Positions 33,959 to 40,781 of a stretch of 64,000 bases of DNA are shown here, piece by piece. The stretch is taken from positions 197,426-261,425 of the forward strand of contig CAYXLI010000005.1 in assembly GCA_964464925.1 (NCBI GenBank), read 5' to 3'. The translations under genes were made by a program, and so were the position numbers. Under the pieces are notes generated by a model. The model saw only the letters and a program-made list of their open reading frames with translations. It was not told where the DNA came from and ran no database searches. The stretch comes from CAYXLI01 sp964464925. Lineage in GTDB: Bacteria; Acidobacteriota; Terriglobia; Bryobacterales; Bryobacteraceae. Each line of letters begins with the position of its first letter. The first letter of the stretch is position 1.

Positions 33959-34714
33959 CTAGGCTATCAGTAATTCAACGCCGTTGGCCTTCAGTATCTC
34001 CGCGTATTTCCCCGGAAGGCCCGCATCGGATACCACCACATCAGCCATATCGAGCGGCGCAAGTTGAATCACGGAGCCCTGCCCGAACTTGCTGCGATCC
34101 GCAACGATGATCACCTTGCGAGCCGCCTCGATCATCTTCTGCTCCGGGCCAACCACCAACGTGTTGCTGTTGCTGAATCCCGCTTCCGTAATCCCAGCTA
34201 TCCCCATGACGAGCACATCCGCGCTGACGCTGCTCAGCGTGCGCTCGCAGATCGGCCCAAGCAGCGCCCGCACCCTCGGATACAAATAGCCGCCCGTCAA
34301 GGTGACTTCTACGTCGCGCGCATCGCTGAGGATATCCGCAATCGGCAGCGAGTTCGTGATCACGTGTAAGGAGCGGTTCACCAATGCACGCGCCACTTCG
34401 GCCACAGTGGAGCCCCCATCCAGCAAGACCGTCTGCCCGTCACGCAGCAGTCCAGCCGTAACCGCCGCAATCCGCCGTTTCTCGGCAACCATGTGCTCGC
34501 TCTGAAATGCGAAGTCCATTGTGTGCTCGCGCGGTTGCAGTGCCATCGCACCGCCATACACGCGCTTCAGGACACCTTCGTTTTCAAGCGAAGTGAGATC
34601 TCGCCGGATTGTAGATTCGGACGCGTCCAGCCGTTTGCACAATGATTCCAGATCGAGGAACTCCTCGCTGTCGAGCCACTCGCGAATCTTGCGCTGCCGG
34701 ACGGCCCCGTTCAC
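33959..34714 (-). CDS. DeoR/GlpR-family transcriptional regulator
   Basis: A 251-residue repressor-type protein. The N-terminal winged helix shows LESLCKRLDASESTIRRDLT and LENEGVLKRVYGGAM, the DeoR signature. The C-terminal sugar-phosphate isomerase-like sensor has LLDGGSTVAEVA, VITNSLPIA, TLTGGYLYP and VVADRSKFGQ. DeoR proteins respond to phosphorylated sugars, such as the aldolase substrate encoded next door. The GTG at 34714 overlaps the aldolase stop as GTGA; the frame further up to 35185 lies inside the aldolase gene. It probably autoregulates the operon. Confidence 0.92.
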   Translation of the reverse strand: MNGAVRQRKIREWLDSEEFLDLESLCKRLDASESTIRRDLTSLENEGVLKRVYGGAMALQPREHTMDFAFQSEHMVAEKRRIAAVTAGLLRDGQTVLLDGGSTVAEVARALVNRSLHVITNSLPIADILSDARDVEVTLTGGYLYPRVRALLGPICERTLSSVSADVLVMGIAGITEAGFSNSNTLVVGPEQKMIEAARKVIIVADRSKFGQGSVIQLAPLDMADVVVSDAGLPGKYAEILKANGVELLIA

Positions 34715-35739
34715 TTTTTGTTGAGAGCAGCCATCACAGCATCGGTCACTTGCTTTACGATGGCATCGATATCCTCCGCGCTTACCGCGCCCGACCCAGG
34801 CGCGGGCGGAATCGCGATCGCCCCGGCGGGTTCCGGAAGATCGCATAGCTGGCACTCTTGCAGGCCATGCCGGGCGTCCGGCAGGCCAAGCCTCTGTTTG
34901 ATGTTCAGCAGGTCGGTCGTCTTGTCCGGCGGAATGAACGTAATCGGCGAATTGAGCTGGCTGGCAATCAGCAGTGTCTGGCAATAGGTCTCCAACACCT
35001 CTGCATACCACTCGGCGTGCGTGACCGTGTCGCCCCAGCAAACGATTCCATGATTCGCAAGCAATACCGTATTGTGTTTCCTCACGAACGGGATCACGGT
35101 CTCGGCAAACTTCTTCGTTCCCGGCGTTTCGTACGGGGAAACAGCAACGCGCCCCACAAAGACTTCGAACTCCGGGATGATGCAAGTCGGCGGAACACGC
35201 CCGGTGATGGCGTATGCCGTCGCGTGCGGAGGATGGCAGTGCACTACAGCCTTCGCTTCCGGCACTTCTTTATAGATCTCCAGATGCATCAGGATTTCAC
35301 TCGTCCGGGGCCGCCCGCCCGCGAGTTGCTTGCCGTCCAGATCCACCAACGACATGTCCTCGGGCTTGAGATCGGCCTTGCTCACCAAAGTCGGCGTGCA
35401 GATCACCGCGTCTTCCGCGATGCGATAGGAAATATTTCCGCCATTCCCGTCCACGTACGCGCGCTGCCACAACTTCTTGCCCACGGCGCAGATCTCGTTC
35501 TTGATCTTCTCGGCTTCAGGCGAATTCAGAATCGCGTCCCATTTGGTCTTTTGTGGGGAACCGGGCGCGGCCGCAGCCGAAGTAGTGATCTCGATGCCGC
35601 GGCTGGTCGCAAGATCGCGCGCCGAAGGCGTCAGCAGAGCCCCCGGACGCACTAGAAGACTCTTTGCTCCGGCTTTTCCCGCTGCTTCAACGTCCTGTGC
35701 CGCGATCACTTTGAACTCCGTCAGATCGTAACTGTTCAT
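34711..35739 (-). CDS. Microcompartment class II aldolase (fuculose/rhamnulose-1-phosphate type)
   Basis: A 342-residue protein in three parts. Residues 1-60 are an extension with VRPGALLTPSARDLATSRGI, a motif I know from other microcompartment enzymes. The core is a class II aldolase: NGGNISYRI (phosphate site), HCHPPHATAYA and the later LANHGIVCWG zinc ligands, and EF in PEFEVFVGRVAV. A Pro/Gly linker precedes an amphipathic C-terminal helix (EDIDAIVKQVTDAVMAALNK), an encapsulation-peptide pattern. Cleavage of fuculose- or rhamnulose-1-phosphate would give lactaldehyde and DHAP. Overlaps of 4 bases at both ends. Confidence 0.88.
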   Translation of the reverse strand: MNSYDLTEFKVIAAQDVEAAGKAGAKSLLVRPGALLTPSARDLATSRGIEITTSAAAAPGSPQKTKWDAILNSPEAEKIKNEICAVGKKLWQRAYVDGNGGNISYRIAEDAVICTPTLVSKADLKPEDMSLVDLDGKQLAGGRPRTSEILMHLEIYKEVPEAKAVVHCHPPHATAYAITGRVPPTCIIPEFEVFVGRVAVSPYETPGTKKFAETVIPFVRKHNTVLLANHGIVCWGDTVTHAEWYAEVLETYCQTLLIASQLNSPITFIPPDKTTDLLNIKQRLGLPDARHGLQECQLCDLPEPAGAIAIPPAPGSGAVSAEDIDAIVKQVTDAVMAALNKK

Positions 35740-36038
35740 GACTTTCCTCGAGGCGGATGGTAATCGATGTTCTCCACGATGAGCGCGCAATAGGCATCCA
35801 CCGGAGCCACTCCGGGAGAAAACGGATTCGCCGCTTCGCGCCCTTCCACAAATCCGACGATCTGGCCTTCCTTGGGGGCCAGATGATCGGCCGCTACCAG
35901 AGTTTTACCGCCGCCCGCAGTCGGGTCATCCGCCAGACTCGCCGCCGTGATTGGCTCAATCAGCAGCAGCCTCGTTCCTTTCAGTTCCGGCAGGCAGAGA
36001 TTCAGCACCACGTGGCCGCGCACCACTCCGATCCTCAT
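35736..36038 (-). CDS. Microcompartment vertex protein, EutN/CcmL family (BMC-P, third copy)
   Basis: A 100-residue pentamer-forming shell protein that closes the vertices of the polyhedral shell. MRIGVVRGHVVLNLCLPELK and LLLIEPITAASL are the family opening, DDPTAGGGKTLVAADHLAPK and the turn near the C-terminus (ALIVENIDYH) complete the beta-barrel. The insertion-free size is usual. It is coupled by ATGA to the aldolase gene and overlaps the previous BMC-P by 4 bases. Three BMC-P genes in one locus is also a feature of aldolase-type microcompartments in planctomycetes. Confidence 0.9.
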   Translation of the reverse strand: MRIGVVRGHVVLNLCLPELKGTRLLLIEPITAASLADDPTAGGGKTLVAADHLAPKEGQIVGFVEGREAANPFSPGVAPVDAYCALIVENIDYHPPRGKS

Positions 36039-36307
36039 ACGGCCTTCCCTCCTACCTGATCCACAATCCCGACCACCACCAGACGCGCCGGAATCGTGTT
36101 GCCGCGAGCCTTCCGTAAAATGTCGCCATCGGTTGAGACCAGAACAATACAGCCCCTCCGCGCGCCGGCATTGTCCACCATCAGGATCGGCTCCCCAATC
36201 TCAGCCCCTTCCGCATCGAGCCGCTGTCCGATCAGGAAGCGGGCGTTCTCGAGCGTAGGATGCTTCACCGTCGAGGTCATGGTTCCGTCAATGCGTGCCA
36301 GAAACAT
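36035..36307 (-). CDS. Microcompartment vertex protein, EutN/CcmL family (BMC-P, second copy)
   Basis: A 90-residue shell pentamer subunit. MFLARIDGTMTSTVKHPTLE and FLIGQRLDAEGAEIGEPIL match the family, as does the late ARLVVVGIVDQV. It is clearly diverged from the other two copies, so the three may form different vertices or mixed pentamers. Three bases separate it from the aldehyde dehydrogenase stop, and it overlaps the next gene by 4 bases. Confidence 0.9.
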   Translation of the reverse strand: MFLARIDGTMTSTVKHPTLENARFLIGQRLDAEGAEIGEPILMVDNAGARRGCIVLVSTDGDILRKARGNTIPARLVVVGIVDQVGGKAV

Positions 36308-36310
36308 GTC

Positions 36311-37750
36311 TCAAATAACCCGCATCGCCCCTGCGCCGAGCGTAACTTGCCGTTCGCGAGTGAACGTCAGCGGAGTCGTCACGCCCTCACCCGTCGGCGT
36401 AGCAATGCTGAAGCTCAGATAGCCGGCGCCTTCCGCTCCAAGTGAAGCTGTGCAAGGTGCGTTGTGCACCAGCAGCGTCGTGTTCATTAGCCGCGCCATC
36501 TTCGTTACGTTTTCGATGTTGCGTGAATGGATAATCGCGGTGTGCCGGTAGTTGTGCTCGGCTTTCAAGGACGCCTGAATTGCCGCATCCACGTTGGGCA
36601 CTCGCACCACGGGAACGAAGGGCATCATCTGCTCCTCTTGCACGAACGGATGATCCTCGCCGGTCTCCCCAAATAGCAGCTCGGTATCCCCAGGCACCCG
36701 TACCCCCGCCGCGGCAGCCAGCTTCGAGACATCTTTACCGATGAGTTCCCGCTTCAAGTGCGCATGCCCGCAGCCCTTGCCATCTTTGTCGAAACGAAAC
36801 GCCGCGTCGGTCAGCCGTTCGATCGCCGCCTGATCTAACTCAACCGCGCCTGCCCGCTTCATCGCCGCTTTAAAGGCGTCGGCGACCGATGCCACCACAA
36901 AAATTTCTTTCTCGCCGATGCAGAGCAGATTGTTGTCAAATCCGCCCCCCTTGATGATCGCGATGGCTGCCTGATCCAGATCCGCCGTCTCATCCACAAC
37001 AACTGGCGGATTGCCCGGCCCTGCGGCGATCACCCGCTTGCCCGACTTTGCCGCGGCCCGCACCACAGCCGGACCACCCGTCACGCACAACAGAGCCACA
37101 TCCGGATGGTGGAAGATTTCTTCCGCCGTCTTGATGCTGGGCTCTTGCAGCGTCACCATAGCATTCTCGATGCCAAGCTCGCGCCGAATCTCCCGATTGA
37201 AAAGTTGGAGCGCGTGCGCCGCACACTTCGCACCCGCCGGATGCGGACTGAAAATAGCCGTGTTCCCTGCCGCCAGTACGTTGATTGCGTTGCTCGCCAT
37301 CGTCGGTACCGAGTGCGTAGCCGGCAGCACCATCCCGATCACGCCCCATGGCGCGCGCTCAATCAGGCAGAGCCCTGTCTTGTCGGTCCGGGCGTCGGAG
37401 CGCATCGCCTCCACGCCCAGCACGTACTTCACGATCTCGAGTTTCTGAATTTTGTGGTCGAGACGGCCTAGACCTGTCTCTTCCAGTTCCATCTTCGCGA
37501 GTTCCTGTTTCCGCTCTTCGCAGATTCGGCGGATGATTGAGATCATCCGGCCACGGTCCTCGTAACTGAGCTCGGCAACCCGCTGCTGCGCCCGGGCCGC
37601 CGCCTGCACGGCTTCGTTGACGGTTGCGAATACTCCATCCGTCCCAGCCGGTGAACCGACAGGCTGCGGATTTGCAGCCAAATGAGCCCGCAGCTTCGCG
37701 ATCACTTCCCCTGCGATCTCGGCAATGATCTGGTCGCGGTCTTGCATCAC
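36311..37750 (-). CDS. CoA-acylating aldehyde dehydrogenase of the microcompartment (PduP/EutE-like)
   Basis: A 479-residue enzyme that oxidises an aldehyde to acyl-CoA with NAD. The catalytic Cys lies in FDNNLLCIGEKEIFVV, as in PduP and EutE. The NAD region shows GMVLPATHSVPTMASNAINV and ALLCVTGGPAVVRAAAKSGK. Residues 1-20 form an amphipathic helix (DRDQIIAEIAGEVIAKLRAH) joined by a Pro/Gly linker, an N-terminal encapsulation peptide. With the aldolase it would turn lactaldehyde into lactoyl-CoA. The start overlaps the upstream BMC-P stop by 4 bases. No alcohol dehydrogenase for NAD recycling is seen in the operon. Confidence 0.93.
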   Translation of the reverse strand: MMQDRDQIIAEIAGEVIAKLRAHLAANPQPVGSPAGTDGVFATVNEAVQAAARAQQRVAELSYEDRGRMISIIRRICEERKQELAKMELEETGLGRLDHKIQKLEIVKYVLGVEAMRSDARTDKTGLCLIERAPWGVIGMVLPATHSVPTMASNAINVLAAGNTAIFSPHPAGAKCAAHALQLFNREIRRELGIENAMVTLQEPSIKTAEEIFHHPDVALLCVTGGPAVVRAAAKSGKRVIAAGPGNPPVVVDETADLDQAAIAIIKGGGFDNNLLCIGEKEIFVVASVADAFKAAMKRAGAVELDQAAIERLTDAAFRFDKDGKGCGHAHLKRELIGKDVSKLAAAAGVRVPGDTELLFGETGEDHPFVQEEQMMPFVPVVRVPNVDAAIQASLKAEHNYRHTAIIHSRNIENVTKMARLMNTTLLVHNAPCTASLGAEGAGYLSFSIATPTGEGVTTPLTFTRERQVTLGAGAMRVI

Positions 37751-38043
37751 GGTTTCTCTACCCTTTGTCCTTGCACTTCAACCGTGTCCACTATGCCGAC
37801 AATGACAGCGTCCACGGGAGCGCCCTTTGTTCCGGCCGTGAGCCGGGCGGAGCTACCCTGTGTAAACAGAACGCACTCGCCTTCTCCGGCTCCCAAGGTG
37901 TCTACAGCCACTACGGAGCTTCCCGACGGCACCAGCTCCCGGTCACGGTTGATGTACGGCTGAATCAACAGCAGCTTCATACCTTCAAACTCCGGGCTTT
38001 TCTGGGTCGATACGACGTGGCCGATCACCTTTGCCAGAAACAT
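37747..38043 (-). CDS. Microcompartment vertex protein, EutN/CcmL family (BMC-P, first copy)
   Basis: A 98-residue shell pentamer subunit and the most canonical of the three: MFLAKVIGHVVSTQKSPEFE, GMKLLLIQPYINRD, VVAVDTLGAGEGECVLFTQG and VDAVIVGIVDTV. It is 7 bases after the BMC-H stop and overlaps the aldehyde dehydrogenase start by 4 bases. Pentamers cap the shell and are needed in small numbers only. Confidence 0.93.
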   Translation of the reverse strand: MFLAKVIGHVVSTQKSPEFEGMKLLLIQPYINRDRELVPSGSSVVAVDTLGAGEGECVLFTQGSSARLTAGTKGAPVDAVIVGIVDTVEVQGQRVEKP

Positions 38044-38050
38044 CGCTGAA

Positions 38051-38320
38051 CTACTTCGGCAGGATCGTCGCGAGATCGTCGTGCGGGCGCGGGATTACGT
38101 GCACGCTGACTACTTCTCCGATCGACCGGGCAGCAGCCGCGCCGGCATCCACCGCCGCTTTGACACTGGCGACATCGCCTTCCACAAAGGTCGTGCAAAG
38201 CGCGCTGCCCACCTTCTTCCAACCTTTGAATTCGACACGCGCCGCCTTCAGCATCGCGTCCGTCCCGTACACAAGCGGCACCAGGCCCTTGGTCTCCAGC
38301 ATTCCAATCGCTGTCATCAT
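38051..38320 (-). CDS. Microcompartment hexameric shell protein (BMC-H)
   Basis: An 89-residue single-domain BMC protein, the main tile of the shell. TAIGMLETKGLVPLVYGTDA opens the fold, VGSALCTTFVEGDVASVKAA covers the pore region, and EVVSVHVIPRPHDDL is the C-terminal strand. AGGAG with 6 bases to the ATG gives it one of the stronger ribosome-binding sites of the operon, fitting a protein made in large amounts. It is 13 bases after the BMC-T stop and closely resembles that protein's first domain. Confidence 0.95.
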   Translation of the reverse strand: MMTAIGMLETKGLVPLVYGTDAMLKAARVEFKGWKKVGSALCTTFVEGDVASVKAAVDAGAAAARSIGEVVSVHVIPRPHDDLATILPK

Positions 38321-38333
38321 GTTCGTTTGTCTC

Positions 38334-38906
38334 CTACTTGAGCATTCCTTCGATCAGTCCTTCGTGCGGGCGCGGGATGATGTGGGAGGAAACCAATTCG
38401 CCGATCCTCCGTGCCGCCGCCGCACCGGCGTCCACCGAAGCACGCACGCTGCCGACGTCCCCGCGCACGATCGTAGTCACAAAGCCGCCACCAATCTCCA
38501 CTTCTTTGATCAACTGCACGCCGGCCGCTTTGACCATCGCGTCACTGCCCTCGATCACGCCGACCAGACCCTTAGTCTCGATCAGTCCGATCGCCGGGCC
38601 GGTGCCCAATCCCTCATCCTTCCCATTGCCCTTCTTTGCTTGATGAAGGAACAACTCCAGGCCGTCGTGCGGGCGCGGAATGACTTGCACGCTGATCACT
38701 TCGCCGATGCGGGTTGCGGCCGCGGCCCCTGCGTCCGTAGCTGCCTTCACCGCTGCCACGTCGCCTTCCACGAAGGAGGTCACAAGGCCACTGCCCACCG
38801 GCGTCCAGCCGCTGAACGTGACGTTTGCCGCCTTCAACATGGCATCGGTCGCTTCAAACAACGCGACCAAGCCTTTCGTCTCGATCATTCCCAGAGCTTG
38901 TCTCAT
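38334..38906 (-). CDS. Microcompartment trimeric shell protein with tandem BMC domains (BMC-T)
   Basis: A 190-residue fusion of two BMC domains. Domain 1 (QALGMIETKGLVALFEATDA) is very similar to the neighbouring BMC-H, sharing SFVEGDVAAVKAA and QVIPRPHDGL. Domain 2 (AIGLIETKGLVGVIEGSDA) has its own pore-region GGGFVTTIVRGDVGSV. They are joined by a Lys/Gly linker at about 89-102. Trimers of such proteins tile the shell as pseudohexamers and can have gated pores. The ATG at 38906 follows a GAGAGAAAG sequence. Only one BMC-T and one BMC-H are present. Confidence 0.93.
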   Translation of the reverse strand: MRQALGMIETKGLVALFEATDAMLKAANVTFSGWTPVGSGLVTSFVEGDVAAVKAATDAGAAAATRIGEVISVQVIPRPHDGLELFLHQAKKGNGKDEGLGTGPAIGLIETKGLVGVIEGSDAMVKAAGVQLIKEVEIGGGFVTTIVRGDVGSVRASVDAGAAAARRIGELVSSHIIPRPHEGLIEGMLK

Positions 38907-38920
38907 GTCTCGCTTTCTCT

Positions 38921-39574
38921 CTACTTGAACAGTTCGAATTCTTTGGCCATGTGGAGGCCGCATGCGTTCGCCTCGTCGGTGTCCATATGTACGTTCAGGC
39001 GCACCGTTGGATCCACCCGGACGTGAACCCGGTTGAACGTCACTCCCGCCTCGCCGCCGACACGCAGTTTCATAACGTCCCGGTGCTTCACGCCGTAGTA
39101 AGCCGCTTCCGCCGGATTCATATGTACGTGAATCGCGGCCCGAATCACGCCCTCTTTCAGTTCCACCATCCCCTTCGGACCCATGATGAAGCAGCCGGCA
39201 GACCCGTCTATGTCCCCCGAGATCCGCACAGGAACGTTCTCCAGGCCGAGGCTGATCGCGTCCGTAAATGCCAGTTCTACTTGCGATCGCTCCCGAATTG
39301 GCCCCAGAATTCGCAGGTTCGAAATCAGCCGGCTGCGCGGGCCGATCAGCGTCACCGTCTCCTTCGCGGCATAGTTCCCCGCCTGGTATAGCGGACGCTC
39401 GATCGTCAGTTCGTAGCCGGAACCGAAGAGCGTATCGAGATCTTGCCGGCTTACGTGCATATGCCGCGCCGAGGCGTGTACGGCCAGCGCCGGAGCGGGG
39501 CCGCGGCCGCCGGCGGTGAGCCGTTCGACGACGACTTTGCGGACAATTTGCTCAACTTCGTTGCGGCTGATCAT
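38921..39574 (-). CDS. pduL: Microcompartment phosphotransacylase PduL
   Basis: A 217-residue enzyme that moves the acyl group from CoA to phosphate, recycling CoA inside the shell. Zinc ligands appear in HASARHMHVSRQDL, HVHMNPAEA and the C-terminal HMDTDEANAC. Residues 1-20 (SRNEVEQIVRKVVVERLTAG) form an amphipathic helix followed by a Gly/Pro linker, an encapsulation peptide as in other PduL proteins. The ATG at 39574 is chosen to begin at that helix. It lies 7 bases after the kinase and 14 bases before BMC-T. Confidence 0.94.
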   Translation of the reverse strand: MISRNEVEQIVRKVVVERLTAGGRGPAPALAVHASARHMHVSRQDLDTLFGSGYELTIERPLYQAGNYAAKETVTLIGPRSRLISNLRILGPIRERSQVELAFTDAISLGLENVPVRISGDIDGSAGCFIMGPKGMVELKEGVIRAAIHVHMNPAEAAYYGVKHRDVMKLRVGGEAGVTFNRVHVRVDPTVRLNVHMDTDEANACGLHMAKEFELFK

Positions 39575-39581
39575 TTTGAGG

Positions 39582-40688
39582 CTAGGCAACAGCAGTTCGC
39601 TGCAAAAGAAGATCGCGGGCGGCTCGCGCCACCACAGATTCCTCGTCAGCGGGAAACACAAAGACCTGGACCTTTGAGTTTACAGCAGAGAGATTCGTCT
39701 CCCCCACCGCGGACCTGTTCCGGCCACTGTCGAGTTCCACGCCCAGGATGTCCAGCCCGCGGCAGACCTCTTCCCGGATATACACGCTGTTCTCGCCGAT
39801 TCCCCCGGAGAAGGAAAGCACGTCGAGACCGCCAAGCGCGACATAAAACGAACCGGTATAATTCCGGATCGCTCTGACGAACACCGCAAGCGCCAAACGG
39901 GCTCGCTCGTCGCCCTTAGCCGCTGCTTCTTCCAGGTCGCGCACATCGCCGCTCCCGCCGCTCAGGCCTGCCAGTCCCGACTCGCTTCCCAAAATGCGGG
40001 CCATCTCGCCTACGCTCAGCGATTGTTTCTTCATCATGTACAACGCGGCAAATACATCCAGATCGCCAGTCCGATTGTTGTGTGGAAGGCCGGACTGTGG
40101 CGAGATGCCAAACGTTGTGTCGATCGCGGTTCCGTTCCGAATCGCCGCCATGCTGGAACTCCCGCCGAGGTGGCACGAAATATGTCGGATGTCTCGGCGC
40201 CCCGCAAGCTGCTGCGCGCGGTCACTTGCCGCCCGGTGACTGGCTCCGTGAAAGCCATACCGCCGCACTCCAAACTTCTCCCGCCATTCGTACGGTACGG
40301 CGTAGGTGACGGTCGCATCGTCCAATTTGTCGAAAAACGCGGTCTCCATCAGCGCTATCAAAGGAAGATTCGGAGCCGTCCTCATGAAGGCACGGATCGC
40401 GGCGATGTACGGAGGATTGTGCGCGGGCGCGAAGAACGCGAACTCGTCCATCGCTGCCAGAAACTCCCCGTTCACAAATCGAGCGCCGCTCAGAGGGCCG
40501 GCATGGACAGCCTTAAACGCAACTGCGCTTAGCTCGTGGCCTGAAATCCTGGAAAGGCATTCGGCGATCGCGGTCTCATAATCTCTGATCCGCTCGACCT
40601 TGCCCTGGCATAGGACAGCCATCGTGTCCATCGCGAACAGGCGGTACTTGAACGAAGTACTGCCTATATTGGCCACCAGGATCTTCAT
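39582..40688 (-). CDS. Acetate/propionate kinase-type enzyme of the microcompartment operon
   Basis: A 368-residue ASKHA kinase that would form ATP from an acyl phosphate leaving the shell. Motifs are ILVANIGSTSFKYRLFAMD, YGFHGASHR, CHLGGSSSMAAI and FSGGIGENSVYIREEVC. It is about 40 residues shorter than the canonical AckA at 61720-62952 and has diverged substrate-site residues (NIGSTSF in place of NSGSSSL), so lactoyl- or propionyl-phosphate is plausible. It is the first gene of the operon, 22 bases after the promoter. The start at 40688 begins the conserved MKILVAN; the longer frame to 40739 reaches into the promoter. Confidence 0.9.
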   Translation of the reverse strand: MKILVANIGSTSFKYRLFAMDTMAVLCQGKVERIRDYETAIAECLSRISGHELSAVAFKAVHAGPLSGARFVNGEFLAAMDEFAFFAPAHNPPYIAAIRAFMRTAPNLPLIALMETAFFDKLDDATVTYAVPYEWREKFGVRRYGFHGASHRAASDRAQQLAGRRDIRHISCHLGGSSSMAAIRNGTAIDTTFGISPQSGLPHNNRTGDLDVFAALYMMKKQSLSVGEMARILGSESGLAGLSGGSGDVRDLEEAAAKGDERARLALAVFVRAIRNYTGSFYVALGGLDVLSFSGGIGENSVYIREEVCRGLDILGVELDSGRNRSAVGETNLSAVNSKVQVFVFPADEESVVARAARDLLLQRTAVA

Positions 40689-40710
40689 AAAGGATTGAGA
40701 CTGAACCCCA

Positions 40711-40739
40711 ATTCTACTTACAGCATCGTTCATAGTCAA
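40711..40739 (-). promoter_or_regulatory. Sigma-70-type promoter of the microcompartment operon
   Basis: On the minus strand, TTGACT (40739-40734), a 17-base spacer and TAGAAT (40716-40711). It lies 22 bases before the kinase ATG and is the only close match to consensus in the divergent region. Confidence 0.68.
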
Positions 40740-40740
40740 T

Positions 40741-40772
40741 CAACATCGATCATTTCAATGTCATGATAATCT
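40741..40772. promoter_or_regulatory. Candidate operator between the microcompartment operon and the TonB receptor
   Basis: Directly upstream of the -35 box are short dyads packed together: ATCGAT at 40746-40751, CATTTCAATG at 40751-40760 and TCATGA at 40761-40766. Such spacing suits a repressor controlling both directions, such as the operon's own DeoR protein or the XRE/PBP regulator. The binding protein is inferred only. Confidence 0.35.
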
Positions 40773-40781
40773 TACAGTGTC

